Part shown: positions 44,407-52,759 of the stretch, in pieces
Position numbering within the stretch: the stretch's first letter is position 1
Layout: every line of letters starts with the position of its first letter
Source: Planctomycetota bacterium
Lineage (GTDB): Bacteria; Planctomycetota; Planctomycetia; Gemmatales; Gemmataceae
Reading direction: 5' to 3'
NCBI GenBank assembly: GCA_016873095.1
Contig: VGYC01000017.1
Span: forward strand, 1-61,246
Length of the DNA: 61,246 nucleotides
Notes under the pieces: model-generated
Database searches by the model: none
What the model saw: only the letters and a program-made list of their open reading frames with translations
Told to the model about the DNA's origin: nothing
Made by a program: the position numbers and the translations under genes

Positions 44407-45702
44407 ATGTTGAAGCTGGCGAAAAACCTCCTGGCCACGATCCGTCGCCGACCTGTGCGAAGCTGCCTGATCATGGCGGTGCTGGCGGGGGCGAGTTACG
44501 TGGCTTGCCGGCAAGCGCTGGTCTGGCGTCAATACTTCGAAGCGTGTCGGGCAGGTGAGCGCGGCGATTTCGCTGCGGCCTGGGAAGCATTGCAGCCCTG
44601 TCTCGCCGCCTGGCCGGGCAGTGCCTCGACGCAATTCCTAGCCGCGCGCACGGCCCGACGCGCAGGCGATCTGCAAGAGGCCCAGACCCATCTGGCCCGC
44701 GCGCAACAGCTGGCTGCTCCTGCCGAGGATGTCATTCTCGAAAGATACCTGCTGCGCGCCATGAGCGGCGAGTTGGCCGACGTGGAACCCAAATTGATCG
44801 CCTTTCTCGACAAGGAGCACCCGGACAGCGTGCTCATTCTCGAAGTCCTGACGCAGCAGCGTATGAATGATTTTCGGCTGGAGGAAGCGCGGGCCTTGCT
44901 GGATCGATGGTTGTTGCTCAAGCCGAACGAAGCGGAAGCTTACGTCCGTCTGGGCTGGATCGATGATCGGCTTGGCAATATTTCGGCGGCCGTCGCCCAT
45001 TACCAGAAGGCCGTCGAGCTGTCGCCGGAGCGAGACAATCGCGACGGCGATCGCGTCCGCTTGCGGCTTACAGAACTGCTTCTCGATCTGACGCAGGCAA
45101 GTGAAGCCCAGCCACATCTACAGATCCTGCGCGAGCGCCGGCCGGACGACCCGGCGGTTGCGCTGGCTGACATTCGATACCGAAGCTTGGTGGGCAAGTC
45201 GCAAGAAGCTGCCGCGCTGCTCGACACATTGATGCGCGCGCAGCCCGGCAACGCACGGCTACTGCTGGAACGCGCCCGCATGCACATGGGCTCCGCCGAA
45301 CCGGAAAAGGCTGAGCCACTGCTGCGCCAGGCGGTCGCCCTGTCGCCGCGCGACCGGCAAGTGATCTATCTCCTCACGCAATGCTTGAAGACCCTGAAGA
45401 AGAAGGAAGCGGACATTTACGAGGCCCGGTCCAAGGAAATCCGCAACGATGAACAAAAGATGCGCGAATTGATGCAAGAACTGCTGCGCGCGCCCAAGGA
45501 CGCCTGGCTGCACTATCGTATCGGCGAGATCTTCTTGCGCAACGGTTTCCAGCGCGACGGCGAGCGCTCATTGCTCACCGCCGTGCGCCTGGACCCCGAA
45601 CATTCGCAGGCCCACCGAGCACTGGCAGCGTACTACGAAAAGTCCGGACAACCGGAGCTGGCAGTCATGCACCGCCGCGCGGCCGGAAAAGGAACGCCAT
45701 GA
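44407..45702 (+). CDS. Membrane-anchored TPR protein, second of two paralogues
   Basis: A 431-residue paralogue of the gene before it. N-terminal helix SCLIMAVLAGASYVACRQ. TPR-like pairs include FEACRAGERGDFAAAWEALQPCLAAWPG, RRAGDLQEAQTHLARAQQL, AYVRLGWIDDRLGNISAAVAHYQKAVEL (in parts) and RNGFQRDGERSLLTAVRLDP. Tandem duplication is clear from the shared ends. Possibly a scaffold for the pilin or envelope genes near it. The ATG has GGGG 3 bases upstream. Confidence 0.85.
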   Translation: MLKLAKNLLATIRRRPVRSCLIMAVLAGASYVACRQALVWRQYFEACRAGERGDFAAAWEALQPCLAAWPGSASTQFLAARTARRAGDLQEAQTHLARAQQLAAPAEDVILERYLLRAMSGELADVEPKLIAFLDKEHPDSVLILEVLTQQRMNDFRLEEARALLDRWLLLKPNEAEAYVRLGWIDDRLGNISAAVAHYQKAVELSPERDNRDGDRVRLRLTELLLDLTQASEAQPHLQILRERRPDDPAVALADIRYRSLVGKSQEAAALLDTLMRAQPGNARLLLERARMHMGSAEPEKAEPLLRQAVALSPRDRQVIYLLTQCLKTLKKKEADIYEARSKEIRNDEQKMRELMQELLRAPKDAWLHYRIGEIFLRNGFQRDGERSLLTAVRLDPEHSQAHRALAAYYEKSGQPELAVMHRRAAGKGTP

Positions 45703-45718
45703 TTGGGAGGCCCGTCGC

Positions 45719-46246
45719 ATGACCATTCGCATCGGCATCGTCACGGTCTCGGATCGCGCCAGCAAGGGAGTCTACCAGGACCTGGGCGGGCCAGCCATCA
45801 AGGACTGCTTGACGGAGATCCTCTCGTGTTCCTGGGAGCCAGCGGCTCGTCTCATCCCCGACGAGCAAGCGCGGATCGAGGCCACGCTCATCGAGCTTTG
45901 CGATCGCGACGGCTGCTGCCTGGTGGTAACGACGGGAGGCACGGGGCCGGCCCTGCGCGACGTGACACCGGAAGCGACCGAGGCCGTCTGTGACAAGATT
46001 CTCGACGGCTTCGGCGAGCAAATGCGGGCCGTCTCGCTCAAGGTCGTGCCCACGGCGGTCCTGTCCCGGCAGATCGCGGGCGTCCGCGGCAAGTCGCTCA
46101 TCGTCAACTTACCGGGCAAGCCCAGCGCCATCCGCGACTGCCTGCTCGCCGTCTTCCCTGCCATCCCCTATTGCATCGATTTGCTCGAGGGGCCGTATCT
46201 CACTACAAATGAAACCCTCGTAAAGGCATTTCGCCCGAAGAAGTGA
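45719..46246 (+). CDS. mog: Molybdopterin adenylyltransferase
   Basis: A 175-residue MogA/MoaB-fold enzyme. It opens MTIRIGIVTVSDRASKGVYQDLGGPAI. TTGGTGPALRDVTPEAT (about 76-92) is the molybdopterin-binding loop and NLPGKPSAIRDCLLAVFP is the second motif. It adenylates molybdopterin before molybdenum insertion. No other moa or moe genes are beside it. The next gene starts 4 bases after its stop on the same strand. Confidence 0.93.
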   Translation: MTIRIGIVTVSDRASKGVYQDLGGPAIKDCLTEILSCSWEPAARLIPDEQARIEATLIELCDRDGCCLVVTTGGTGPALRDVTPEATEAVCDKILDGFGEQMRAVSLKVVPTAVLSRQIAGVRGKSLIVNLPGKPSAIRDCLLAVFPAIPYCIDLLEGPYLTTNETLVKAFRPKK

Positions 46247-46249
46247 ACC

Positions 46250-46906
46250 ATGCTCGAACGCGTGCTGGAACCTGAGGTGATGGACTCCGCCGCCGAGGCG
46301 CGCGCCTACGACGCCATGGATCATTCGCACGTCAATCGCGCCTTTGTCGCCGACTTCCTCGCCGTCTGGCGAGGCGACGGTATGGTTCTCGACGTGGGCA
46401 CGGGGACGGCGCAGATCCCCATCGAGCTGTGCCGGCAGCATCCCGGCGTGCACGTGGTTGCCATTGATCTTGCCGTGCACATGCTGCAGGTTGGCAACGA
46501 GAACATTCGCCGCGAGCATCTGAGCGAGCGCATCCGCCTGGAGCGCATCGACGCCAAGCTGATGCCGTTTGCCGACGGCTCCTTTCAAGCGGTCATGTCG
46601 AACAGCATCGTGCATCACATTCCCAGCCCGGGCGGCGCGCTGGCCGAGATGGTCCGGGTGACGGCCCCCGGCGGCGTGATCTTCGTCCGAGATCTGCTGC
46701 GGCCCGAGGATGACGCCGGCGTCCAGGCCATCGTCGCCACCTATGCCGGCGACGCCAACGCACATCAACAACAGATGTTCGAGGATTCCCTGCGTGCCGC
46801 CCTGAGTCTGGCGGAGGTCCGTGATCTTGTAAGCGGGGTGGGTTTCGACGCCGACTCGGTGCGGCAGACGACAGATCGCCACTGGACGTGGAGTTGTATC
46901 AGGTAG
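46250..46906 (+). CDS. Class I SAM-dependent methyltransferase
   Basis: A 218-residue Rossmann methyltransferase. Motif I VLDVGTGTAQIPIEL, VVAIDLAVHMLQVGNENI, MPFADGSFQAVMSNSIVHHIPSPGGALAEMVRV (in parts) and APGGVIFVRDL are visible. The acceptor cannot be predicted. It starts 4 bases after mog, so cotranscription is likely. The 3' end overlaps the convergent DUF29 gene by 8 bases. Confidence 0.9.
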   Translation: MLERVLEPEVMDSAAEARAYDAMDHSHVNRAFVADFLAVWRGDGMVLDVGTGTAQIPIELCRQHPGVHVVAIDLAVHMLQVGNENIRREHLSERIRLERIDAKLMPFADGSFQAVMSNSIVHHIPSPGGALAEMVRVTAPGGVIFVRDLLRPEDDAGVQAIVATYAGDANAHQQQMFEDSLRAALSLAEVRDLVSGVGFDADSVRQTTDRHWTWSCIR

Positions 46907-47342
46907 CTTGAAGAATTGTCTCGAGGGCGTGAGGGCAGTCGGCGGGGAACTCTGTTTCGGCCAGGCCGGTCTCAAGCGCGGCTTGTTTCACAGCCCGGCC
47001 ATAGGCTTTCGGCAACGCCTCTGCGGCGTGCTTCAACAGAGTCTTGCTTTCCAGGAGATCCGCGAGCTCGTCTCGCTGATTGGCGATGGTGGCGGCCCAG
47101 CTGCGCGTGCGCTTTTCGGGTTGTTGCTCCCATTTGAGCAGATGTGCCAGCAGTGTGGTCAAGCGGCTTAACACTTCGCGTTTGTCGCGCCGGGCCATGT
47201 CGGAAAGATACTCGCTCAGGTGGTCGAAATCCAACTCCTCGAAATGACCCGCCAGGATGAGGCGCGACATGGCTTCGAGCCAGGCGGTTTCATCCTGCTC
47301 GAAGAGATCTGGCAAAGGCAATTGCAACCCTGCCTGTGTCAT
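46899..47342 (-). CDS. DUF29 family protein
   Basis: A 147-residue helical protein: FEQDETAWLEAMSRLILAGHFEELDFDHLSEYLSDMARRDKREVLSRLTTLLAHLLKWEQQPEKRTRSW (in parts) fits the DUF29 pattern, including LLxHLLKWxxQPxxRxxSW. Function unknown; abundant in cyanobacteria and planctomycetes. Overlaps the methyltransferase gene by 8 bases, convergently. Confidence 0.88.
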   Translation of the reverse strand: MTQAGLQLPLPDLFEQDETAWLEAMSRLILAGHFEELDFDHLSEYLSDMARRDKREVLSRLTTLLAHLLKWEQQPEKRTRSWAATIANQRDELADLLESKTLLKHAAEALPKAYGRAVKQAALETGLAETEFPADCPHALETILQAT

Positions 47343-47645
47343 AGATTCGTCTCATTTGCCATCGCATTCTCTCATCTGATTTTGATTGATTCCGTGGCGT
47401 GAGTCAAGGCGACGGCGACGGAATCGGCGAGTCGTGGGCGACGCTGCCAGCGCCGCTGATTTCGTAGCGCCGGCGACCCTGGCACCGTCGCCCACCAAAG
47501 TCGTCTCACCAAGACCGCGAGGTCATCGTGCCGGCTCGCAACGTTCGGAACGGAACTCCAGTCAAGGAATCGGTTAAATTAACGGCGGCGCGTCGTCGCT
47601 TATGGGGACGCGGTGACAAATTCAAACAAACGGGGCGGTGTGCGC
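47343..47645. other. Intergenic stretch with palindrome family G
   Basis: About 300 bases. It contains the inverted structure at 47436-47493. No gene supported. An AT-richer segment (about 47573-47640) probably holds the promoter of the following exported protein gene. Confidence 0.4.
47436..47493. repeat. Palindrome family G, copy 2 (composite)
   Basis: GGGCGACGCTGCCAG at 47436-47450 faces CTGGCACCGTCGCCC at 47479-47493, with one mismatch in 15, and the spacer contains a second GGCGACC unit. Related to the 21-base palindrome at 17546. Confidence 0.6.
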
Positions 47646-48368
47646 ATGAGATGGATTGTAATGGGATTGGCCGGGTGCGTGCTTCTCGGACCGCTGTGCT
47701 GGGGCCAGGAGACGCAGGAAAACAAGACACCGCGCACCGTCAGGGACGCGTTGCAGGCTTTCAACGATCTCATCGGCAAGTGGAAGGGGACTGGCGTGCC
47801 GGCCGGCTCACGCGAGGAGCAGCAGAAAGGCTTCTGGACGGAGTCCATCTCCTGGCAGTGGCAGTTCAAGGGCAAGGACACCTGGCTGCGGGCCGATTTC
47901 GCCGGCGGCAAGCACTTCAAATCCGGTGAGCTTCGCTACCTGCCTGAGAGCGATCAGTTTCAATTCACACTTCAGTCGGCCGGCAAGGTCGCCAAGGACG
48001 CCAAGGACAAACAGGTCTTCACCGGTAAGCTGGAAAAGCGTGTCCTCACCTTGCAGCGCAAGGTCGACGGCGCGACGCAGCGGCTGGTCGTGAGCCTCTT
48101 GCACGCCAACCGCCATCTTTACCGGCTGGAGTCGAAAGCCGCCGGCAAGAACCTGTTCAGCAGGCATTATCAGGTGGGAGCGACCAAGGAAGGCGTTGCC
48201 TTCGCCGGTGGGGACGGCAGTCCCGAATGCATCGTCAGTGGTGGCCGCGGCACCATCGCCGTCGCCTTCAAGGGTCAATCCTACTACGTCTGCTGTAGCG
48301 GCTGCCAGGACGAATTCCTCGCCAACCCGGAGAAGTACATCCGCGAGAGGAAGAAAGCCAAGGACTGA
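47646..48368 (+). CDS. Exported protein with C-terminal YHS-like Cys motif
   Basis: A 240-residue protein with a signal peptide (MRWIVMGLAGCVLLGPLCWGQ). The middle part (FNDLIGKWKGTGVPAG, ISWQWQFKGKDTWLRADFAGGKHFKSGELRYLP) looks like a beta-barrel of the lipocalin kind. The C-terminus YYVCCSGCQDEFLANPEKYI is the YHS-type motif, which binds metal in related proteins (CxxC followed by F and P). The ATG at 47646 is preferred over a GTG 11 codons earlier. Function unknown; metal-linked secretion role possible. Confidence 0.78.
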   Translation: MRWIVMGLAGCVLLGPLCWGQETQENKTPRTVRDALQAFNDLIGKWKGTGVPAGSREEQQKGFWTESISWQWQFKGKDTWLRADFAGGKHFKSGELRYLPESDQFQFTLQSAGKVAKDAKDKQVFTGKLEKRVLTLQRKVDGATQRLVVSLLHANRHLYRLESKAAGKNLFSRHYQVGATKEGVAFAGGDGSPECIVSGGRGTIAVAFKGQSYYVCCSGCQDEFLANPEKYIRERKKAKD

Positions 48369-48401
48369 CGTGGCGCGGCCCGGTTCGCCCTGCCGGTCGT
48401 G

Positions 48402-49472
48402 TTACCCGGTCACCGCGCGAAGCAGCAGCACGGCGAGCATGGCAAGGATGGCAGAACCTGGGATGGTGAGGATCCAGGCCCAGACGACCTGGGTGGCGAC
48501 GCCCCAGCGAACGGCGCTCATTCTCTTCAACATGCCGACGCCGACAATCGCACCGGTGATGGTGTGGGTGGTGCTGATCGGGATGCCGCCGAAGAAGGTC
48601 GTGAAGGCGAGTGTGCAAGCCGCGCCTGTCTCGGCGGCAAAGCCATCCACGGGGCGCAGGCGGATAATGCGCTGTCCCATCGTCTTGACGATTCGCCAGC
48701 CGCCGAAAAGCGTCCCCAAACCCATCGCCAGATGACAGGCCAGCACGAACTCGGTTGGGACCTCGGTTATCGGCGCGCTGGGCGGACTGACGGCGATGAG
48801 CAGGACGAGAATGATGCCCATCGTCTTCTGGGCGTCGTTGCCGCCGTGCCCCAGGCTAAAAAGCGCCGCCGAGACGAACTGGCCGCGGCGGAAGATGCCG
48901 TCCACGCGCAACGGCGCAGTCCGCCGGAAGGACCATATCACGATCACCGAGATCAACAACCCGAGCAGCAGGCCGATCAGCGGCGCCAAGAAGATGAACA
49001 GCACGATCCAGAACAGGCCGGCCAGCTTCAAGAAACCCAAGCCCTTGAGCACGATGGTGGCCCCGACCATGCCGCCGATCAAGGCGTGCGACGAACTGGT
49101 GGGGAGGCCCAGGTACCATGTAATGATGTTCCAGCCACAGGCAGCCATGAGCGTGGCCGCGATGAGATAGCTGGCAATCTGGGCGTCGCTTACCAGGCTC
49201 TGGTCCACGACCTCGTTGGCGATGGTGGCCGCGACCTTGAGCGGAAAGATCAGGAACGCGACGAAGTTGAACAGCGCCGCCCAGATGACGGCGCCGCGCG
49301 GGCTGAGCACGCGCGTCGAAACCACCGTGGCGATCGAGTTGGCTGCGTCGTGCAAGCCATTGAGAAAATCAAACGTCAGCGCCAGCAAGATCAACAGCCA
49401 GACAACCAGCGTCAAGCTGCCGAACGGCGTGGTGCCGAAGTTGTCCCAGGCGGAGTGCAAGAACTCAAACAT
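48402..49472 (-). CDS. Inorganic phosphate transporter, PiT family
   Basis: A 356-residue permease with about ten membrane segments. Family signatures are seen: FDFLNGLHDAANSIATVVSTRV near the N-terminus and SLGHGGNDAQKTMGIIL in the middle, plus FGGIPISTTHTITGAIVGVG. PiT proteins carry metal-phosphate with protons or sodium. The usual DUF47 (PhoU-like) partner gene is not beside it. The frame extends about 96 codons further upstream without membrane character; the chosen ATG is at MFEFLHSAWDNFG. Confidence 0.93.
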   Translation of the reverse strand: MFEFLHSAWDNFGTTPFGSLTLVVWLLILLALTFDFLNGLHDAANSIATVVSTRVLSPRGAVIWAALFNFVAFLIFPLKVAATIANEVVDQSLVSDAQIASYLIAATLMAACGWNIITWYLGLPTSSSHALIGGMVGATIVLKGLGFLKLAGLFWIVLFIFLAPLIGLLLGLLISVIVIWSFRRTAPLRVDGIFRRGQFVSAALFSLGHGGNDAQKTMGIILVLLIAVSPPSAPITEVPTEFVLACHLAMGLGTLFGGWRIVKTMGQRIIRLRPVDGFAAETGAACTLAFTTFFGGIPISTTHTITGAIVGVGMLKRMSAVRWGVATQVVWAWILTIPGSAILAMLAVLLLRAVTG

Positions 49473-49693
49473 GGATTCTCGTCTGGTAAATGCTCGTCGG
49501 TATCGGGATGGATCTTTATACGGGCCGCAGGCGCAAAGGTCGTCAATGTCGGCCTGCTGGTATACTGTTGGGGTGAGGTGGCAGCGAAACGTCGCGACAA
49601 GCTGCCAACGTACTACTGAAACGGCACCGCCTGGGGCCTCTGGCGAATCAGCCGCAACCATGCCCGACGCGCCAGCAGCGTATAGGTACGGAA

Positions 49694-51016
49694 ATGGCGA
49701 ACCATCTACGTGAACAGGCGCGAGCGATCTGGCAGGCCGGCGTGGACGCCGTGCGGCCAAAGGCGCTGATGGAACGCGCGCTGCAACGACCCGAACTGCG
49801 TCAGGCGATCGCGGCCGCGCGGCGCATCGTCGTTGTCGGCGGCGGCAAGGCTGGAGCGGCGATGGCCGCCGCGCTTGAGGAGACGCTCACCGGCTTTGCA
49901 GGACAGATCGACGGCATGGTCAATGTCCCCGCTGCATCCGTCCACAAACTCAAGTGGATCACGCTCCATGCAGCGCGCCCGGTGGCGAGCAATCAGCCCA
50001 CGGCGGCGGGCGTGGAGGGAAGCCGGGCTATCCTCGATCTCGTACGCTCCGCCGGCCCGGACGACCTGGTCATCTGCCTGCTTTCCGGCGGCGGCTCGGC
50101 GCTCTTGCCCGCGCCAGCCGACGGCGTCTCGCTCGAGGACAAGCAACAAGTCACTCTGCTGCTGCACGAATGTGGCGCGTCGATCAACGAGATGAACGCT
50201 GTCCGCAAGCACCTGAGCAGCATCAAGGGAGGCGGACTGGCGCGTGTTTTTCACGGCAAGGCACTCTTCAGCCTGATCATCTCCGACGTCGTAGGTGACC
50301 CATTGGATGTGATCGCCTCCGGACCCACGGCTGCTGACGGCAGCACGTTCGCCGGTGCGTTGGAAGTCCTCGAACGCTATCGCCTGACGAAGCGAGTTCC
50401 CGCCGCAGTGCTGAAGCATCTGCATGACGGCACGACGGGCGTAGTTGCGGAAACGCTCAAGACGTTGCCGGCGAACGTGCACAATGTCGTCATAGGCAAC
50501 AACGCGCTGGCCTTGCAAGCGGCCGCGGACAAGGCGCACGAACTCGGCTACGCCATCTGCAATCTCGGCTCATTTCTTGAAGGCGAAACGCGGCAAGTCG
50601 GCATCGTGCTGGCCGGACTGGCCCGCGGCATCCAGGCGTGGCAGGGACCAGTTACGCCGCCTGCGTGCCTGCTCAGCGGCGGGGAGACAACCGTCACTCT
50701 GGCACCGGACCACGGCAAGGGAGGCCGTAACCAGGAACTGGTGCTCGCGTGCGCGCTCAAGCTGGGTGCCGAGGCCATGAAGAATCTGGTCGTGCTGAGC
50801 GGCGGCACCGATGGCGAAGACGGCCCGACGGACGCTGCCGGCGCTATCGCCGACGCCTGCACCTTGCAACGTGCTGCGCAGTTGCAAATCGACCCAGCCG
50901 CGTTCCTGGATCGAAACGACGCCTATTCCTTTTTCCAGATGACGGGAGATCTTTTCAAGACTGGGCTTACCCAGACTAACGTCATGGACCTGCGAATCAT
51001 CCTGCTTGCCAAGTGA
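49694..51016 (+). CDS. Glycerate 2-kinase, MOFRL type
   Basis: A 440-residue DUF4147/MOFRL kinase. N-terminal domain: RRIVVVGGGKAGAAMAAALEE, DLVICLLSGGGSALLPAPADGVSLEDKQ (in parts), INEMNAVRKHLSSIKGGGLA and LIISDVVGDPLDVIASGPT. C-terminal MOFRL motif: CLLSGGETTVTL with GKGGRNQELVLACAL and SGGTDGEDGPTDAAGA. It phosphorylates D-glycerate to 2-phosphoglycerate. Typical of heterotrophs using glyoxylate or serine-type pathways. The ATG has only a weak ribosome site. Confidence 0.93.
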   Translation: MANHLREQARAIWQAGVDAVRPKALMERALQRPELRQAIAAARRIVVVGGGKAGAAMAAALEETLTGFAGQIDGMVNVPAASVHKLKWITLHAARPVASNQPTAAGVEGSRAILDLVRSAGPDDLVICLLSGGGSALLPAPADGVSLEDKQQVTLLLHECGASINEMNAVRKHLSSIKGGGLARVFHGKALFSLIISDVVGDPLDVIASGPTAADGSTFAGALEVLERYRLTKRVPAAVLKHLHDGTTGVVAETLKTLPANVHNVVIGNNALALQAAADKAHELGYAICNLGSFLEGETRQVGIVLAGLARGIQAWQGPVTPPACLLSGGETTVTLAPDHGKGGRNQELVLACALKLGAEAMKNLVVLSGGTDGEDGPTDAAGAIADACTLQRAAQLQIDPAAFLDRNDAYSFFQMTGDLFKTGLTQTNVMDLRIILLAK

Positions 51017-51478
51017 AAGTTTGTAAAACGGGGAGGGGTTTGCCGATTTTTTCGTGCAATTGCAACAATTGCAGAAGCAGCGCCTGCGCATTCCGGACGA
51101 GCGTATCACGTAACTTGATGACGAAGCCAAGCTTATGTCAATCGGCATCCTTCTGGCCGTATTTGGCATGACGGTTGCTTATGGTGAAACGCCGGTTTCA
51201 TGGATTCATGGGGCTGGACCAGAGAAGAGCCTTGGGCATTGCCCGAGTTGGGCCGTGGCGGGATTCCAGTGTGAAGTGGGTGACCCGGAACAGCACCCGC
51301 ATCAGTAAACTGGGATTCCACCACGGCCTGTTCTTTTCAAATCGGCTGGCCGACAGCGTGGCGCCGTTTCCTTGAAAGTAGCCGGCCAGGATTCCCGATC
51401 TTCAAGCCAATCTTGTCAGAATGGCCGATGCGCTTAACCTAAATAAGTGGAAGCGTGTCCCGCGAATTCGAGGAAGTG
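51017..51478. other. Intergenic stretch, possible tiny peptide gene
   Basis: About 460 bases. Lower GC. A 57-codon frame at 51135-51308 (MSIGILLAVFGMTVAYG at the start) could be a small secreted peptide but has no ribosome site. No repeat or other gene seen. Confidence 0.35.
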
Positions 51479-52459
51479 ATGTCGTCTGGCTCAGTCATAC
51501 CGGCTCCCCCCCCAGCCAAGCCCACCAATCATCTCAAGATCTTTGCCGTCAGCCTGGTGCTGATTGTGGCATGCTTGTTGACGTTTCTGTTCGGGGTTCA
51601 GCTGGAAGCGACGGCGCCAGCGACTGGATTCATCACGGCGCGCGAGCAGCAGGAAGTGCGGGCGCCGCTGTTCGGCCTGATCGACCTGGGCTGGCACGAG
51701 GGCACGATGACGCTCGCCGACGGAGCAACCTTGAAGGTCCGCATGGACCATCAGGGCAATGGCATCACCGAGCCGGCGAGTGGCCAGCCCAGCCAACCGG
51801 TGCACCACTACAAGCTGGCCGGCGGACAGGAAGTCCTGGCTGCGGACCTGAAATTTCATGCACTCGCGGCGGGAGACGAAATCTGGCCGGGACAGGTGCT
51901 AGCGTGGGTTCGCGCTGATGATTTGCAGCTGCAATTGCACAAGCTCAAGGGCCGGCTGGAAGATCTGCAGAGCCGCGGCGAACCAGCGCGCGAAGTCATG
52001 GTCGAGTACAATCTCCTGAAGGACCGCCTCGAGCAGGCCGTCATCCGGGCACCGCAAACCCCCGAGCCGTGGCTCGTCTTGAAAACGTTCGTGACGCCGC
52101 TGCAAGCCGTCAAGCCGGGGGATGCCGTCGCCCTGCTCGCACCGCTGGATCGGCGTTCGCGGCAGCCTCGCGAACTCCTGGCCGTGCTCGATATCGACGA
52201 GAAACACGTCGGCGAGATTGAACCCGGACAGTCACTACGGCTGTATAGCTCGATGCACAATCCGCGGCGGCACGGGCATGCCCAGGCCATCATCGAGCGT
52301 CTGGAGCCGCTTGGCGAGGCCGGCCCAGGCGGCGAGCGACGGTTTCGCGCGATCGCCAAGGTCACCGACGCGCCTCACGCGCTAAGGCCGGGTTCCAGTT
52401 TCCGCGGCGAGATCGTCATCGGCCGCAAGCCCGTCTACCGTGTGATCCTGGAACAGTGA
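51479..52459 (+). CDS. HlyD-like membrane fusion protein
   Basis: A 326-residue protein with an N-terminal membrane helix (LKIFAVSLVLIVACLLTFLFG), then a beta/lipoyl-like region starting ATGFITAREQQEVRAPLFGLID. The short coiled coil is LQLQLHKLKGRLEDLQSRGEPAREVMVEYNLLKDRLEQA (in parts). A beta-barrel follows, with VLDIDEKHVGEIEPGQSLRLY and LRPGSSFRGEIVIGR. This is the layout of efflux adaptor proteins, but no transporter gene is adjacent. The ATG at 51479 has GAGG 5 bases upstream; a GTG at 51455 is the alternative. Confidence 0.82.
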   Translation: MSSGSVIPAPPPAKPTNHLKIFAVSLVLIVACLLTFLFGVQLEATAPATGFITAREQQEVRAPLFGLIDLGWHEGTMTLADGATLKVRMDHQGNGITEPASGQPSQPVHHYKLAGGQEVLAADLKFHALAAGDEIWPGQVLAWVRADDLQLQLHKLKGRLEDLQSRGEPAREVMVEYNLLKDRLEQAVIRAPQTPEPWLVLKTFVTPLQAVKPGDAVALLAPLDRRSRQPRELLAVLDIDEKHVGEIEPGQSLRLYSSMHNPRRHGHAQAIIERLEPLGEAGPGGERRFRAIAKVTDAPHALRPGSSFRGEIVIGRKPVYRVILEQ

Positions 52460-52485
52460 GCGAGCGAGCGAGAAAGGCCGACGCG

Positions 52486-52746
52486 ATGACTCCGGTAAAA
52501 CCGTTCTGGTTTGCACAACGTCAGGGCAAGACAGAAGAGGCTGGCGACAACCTCTACCGTCTGTACGGGCCGATCATGCGTGAAGCGTTCATCGGCGTGC
52601 GCCGTGCCGGCAACGGCAAATGGTTGGCTTTCGTGCGCTCGGAGGCAACCGCCGCGGACTTGGCGGCCAGCGAGGCCGGCTATGACAATGAACTGGACGC
52701 CTGGCATGCCGCTTTCGAGTTGTATCGCGGGCATTTCGTTATCTGA
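52486..52746 (+). CDS. Small protein of unknown function
   Basis: An 86-residue soluble protein (MTPVKPFWFAQRQGKTEEAG, IMREAFIGVRRAGNGKWLAFVRSEATAADLA in parts, ending FELYRGHFVI). Alpha/beta pattern, no family recognised. AAGG lies 8 bases before the ATG. A GTG at 52456 overlapping the HlyD-like stop gives a 96-residue alternative. Same strand as the HlyD-like gene, so probably one transcript. Confidence 0.62.
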   Translation: MTPVKPFWFAQRQGKTEEAGDNLYRLYGPIMREAFIGVRRAGNGKWLAFVRSEATAADLAASEAGYDNELDAWHAAFELYRGHFVI

Positions 52747-52759
52747 TTCCAACGCTCCG

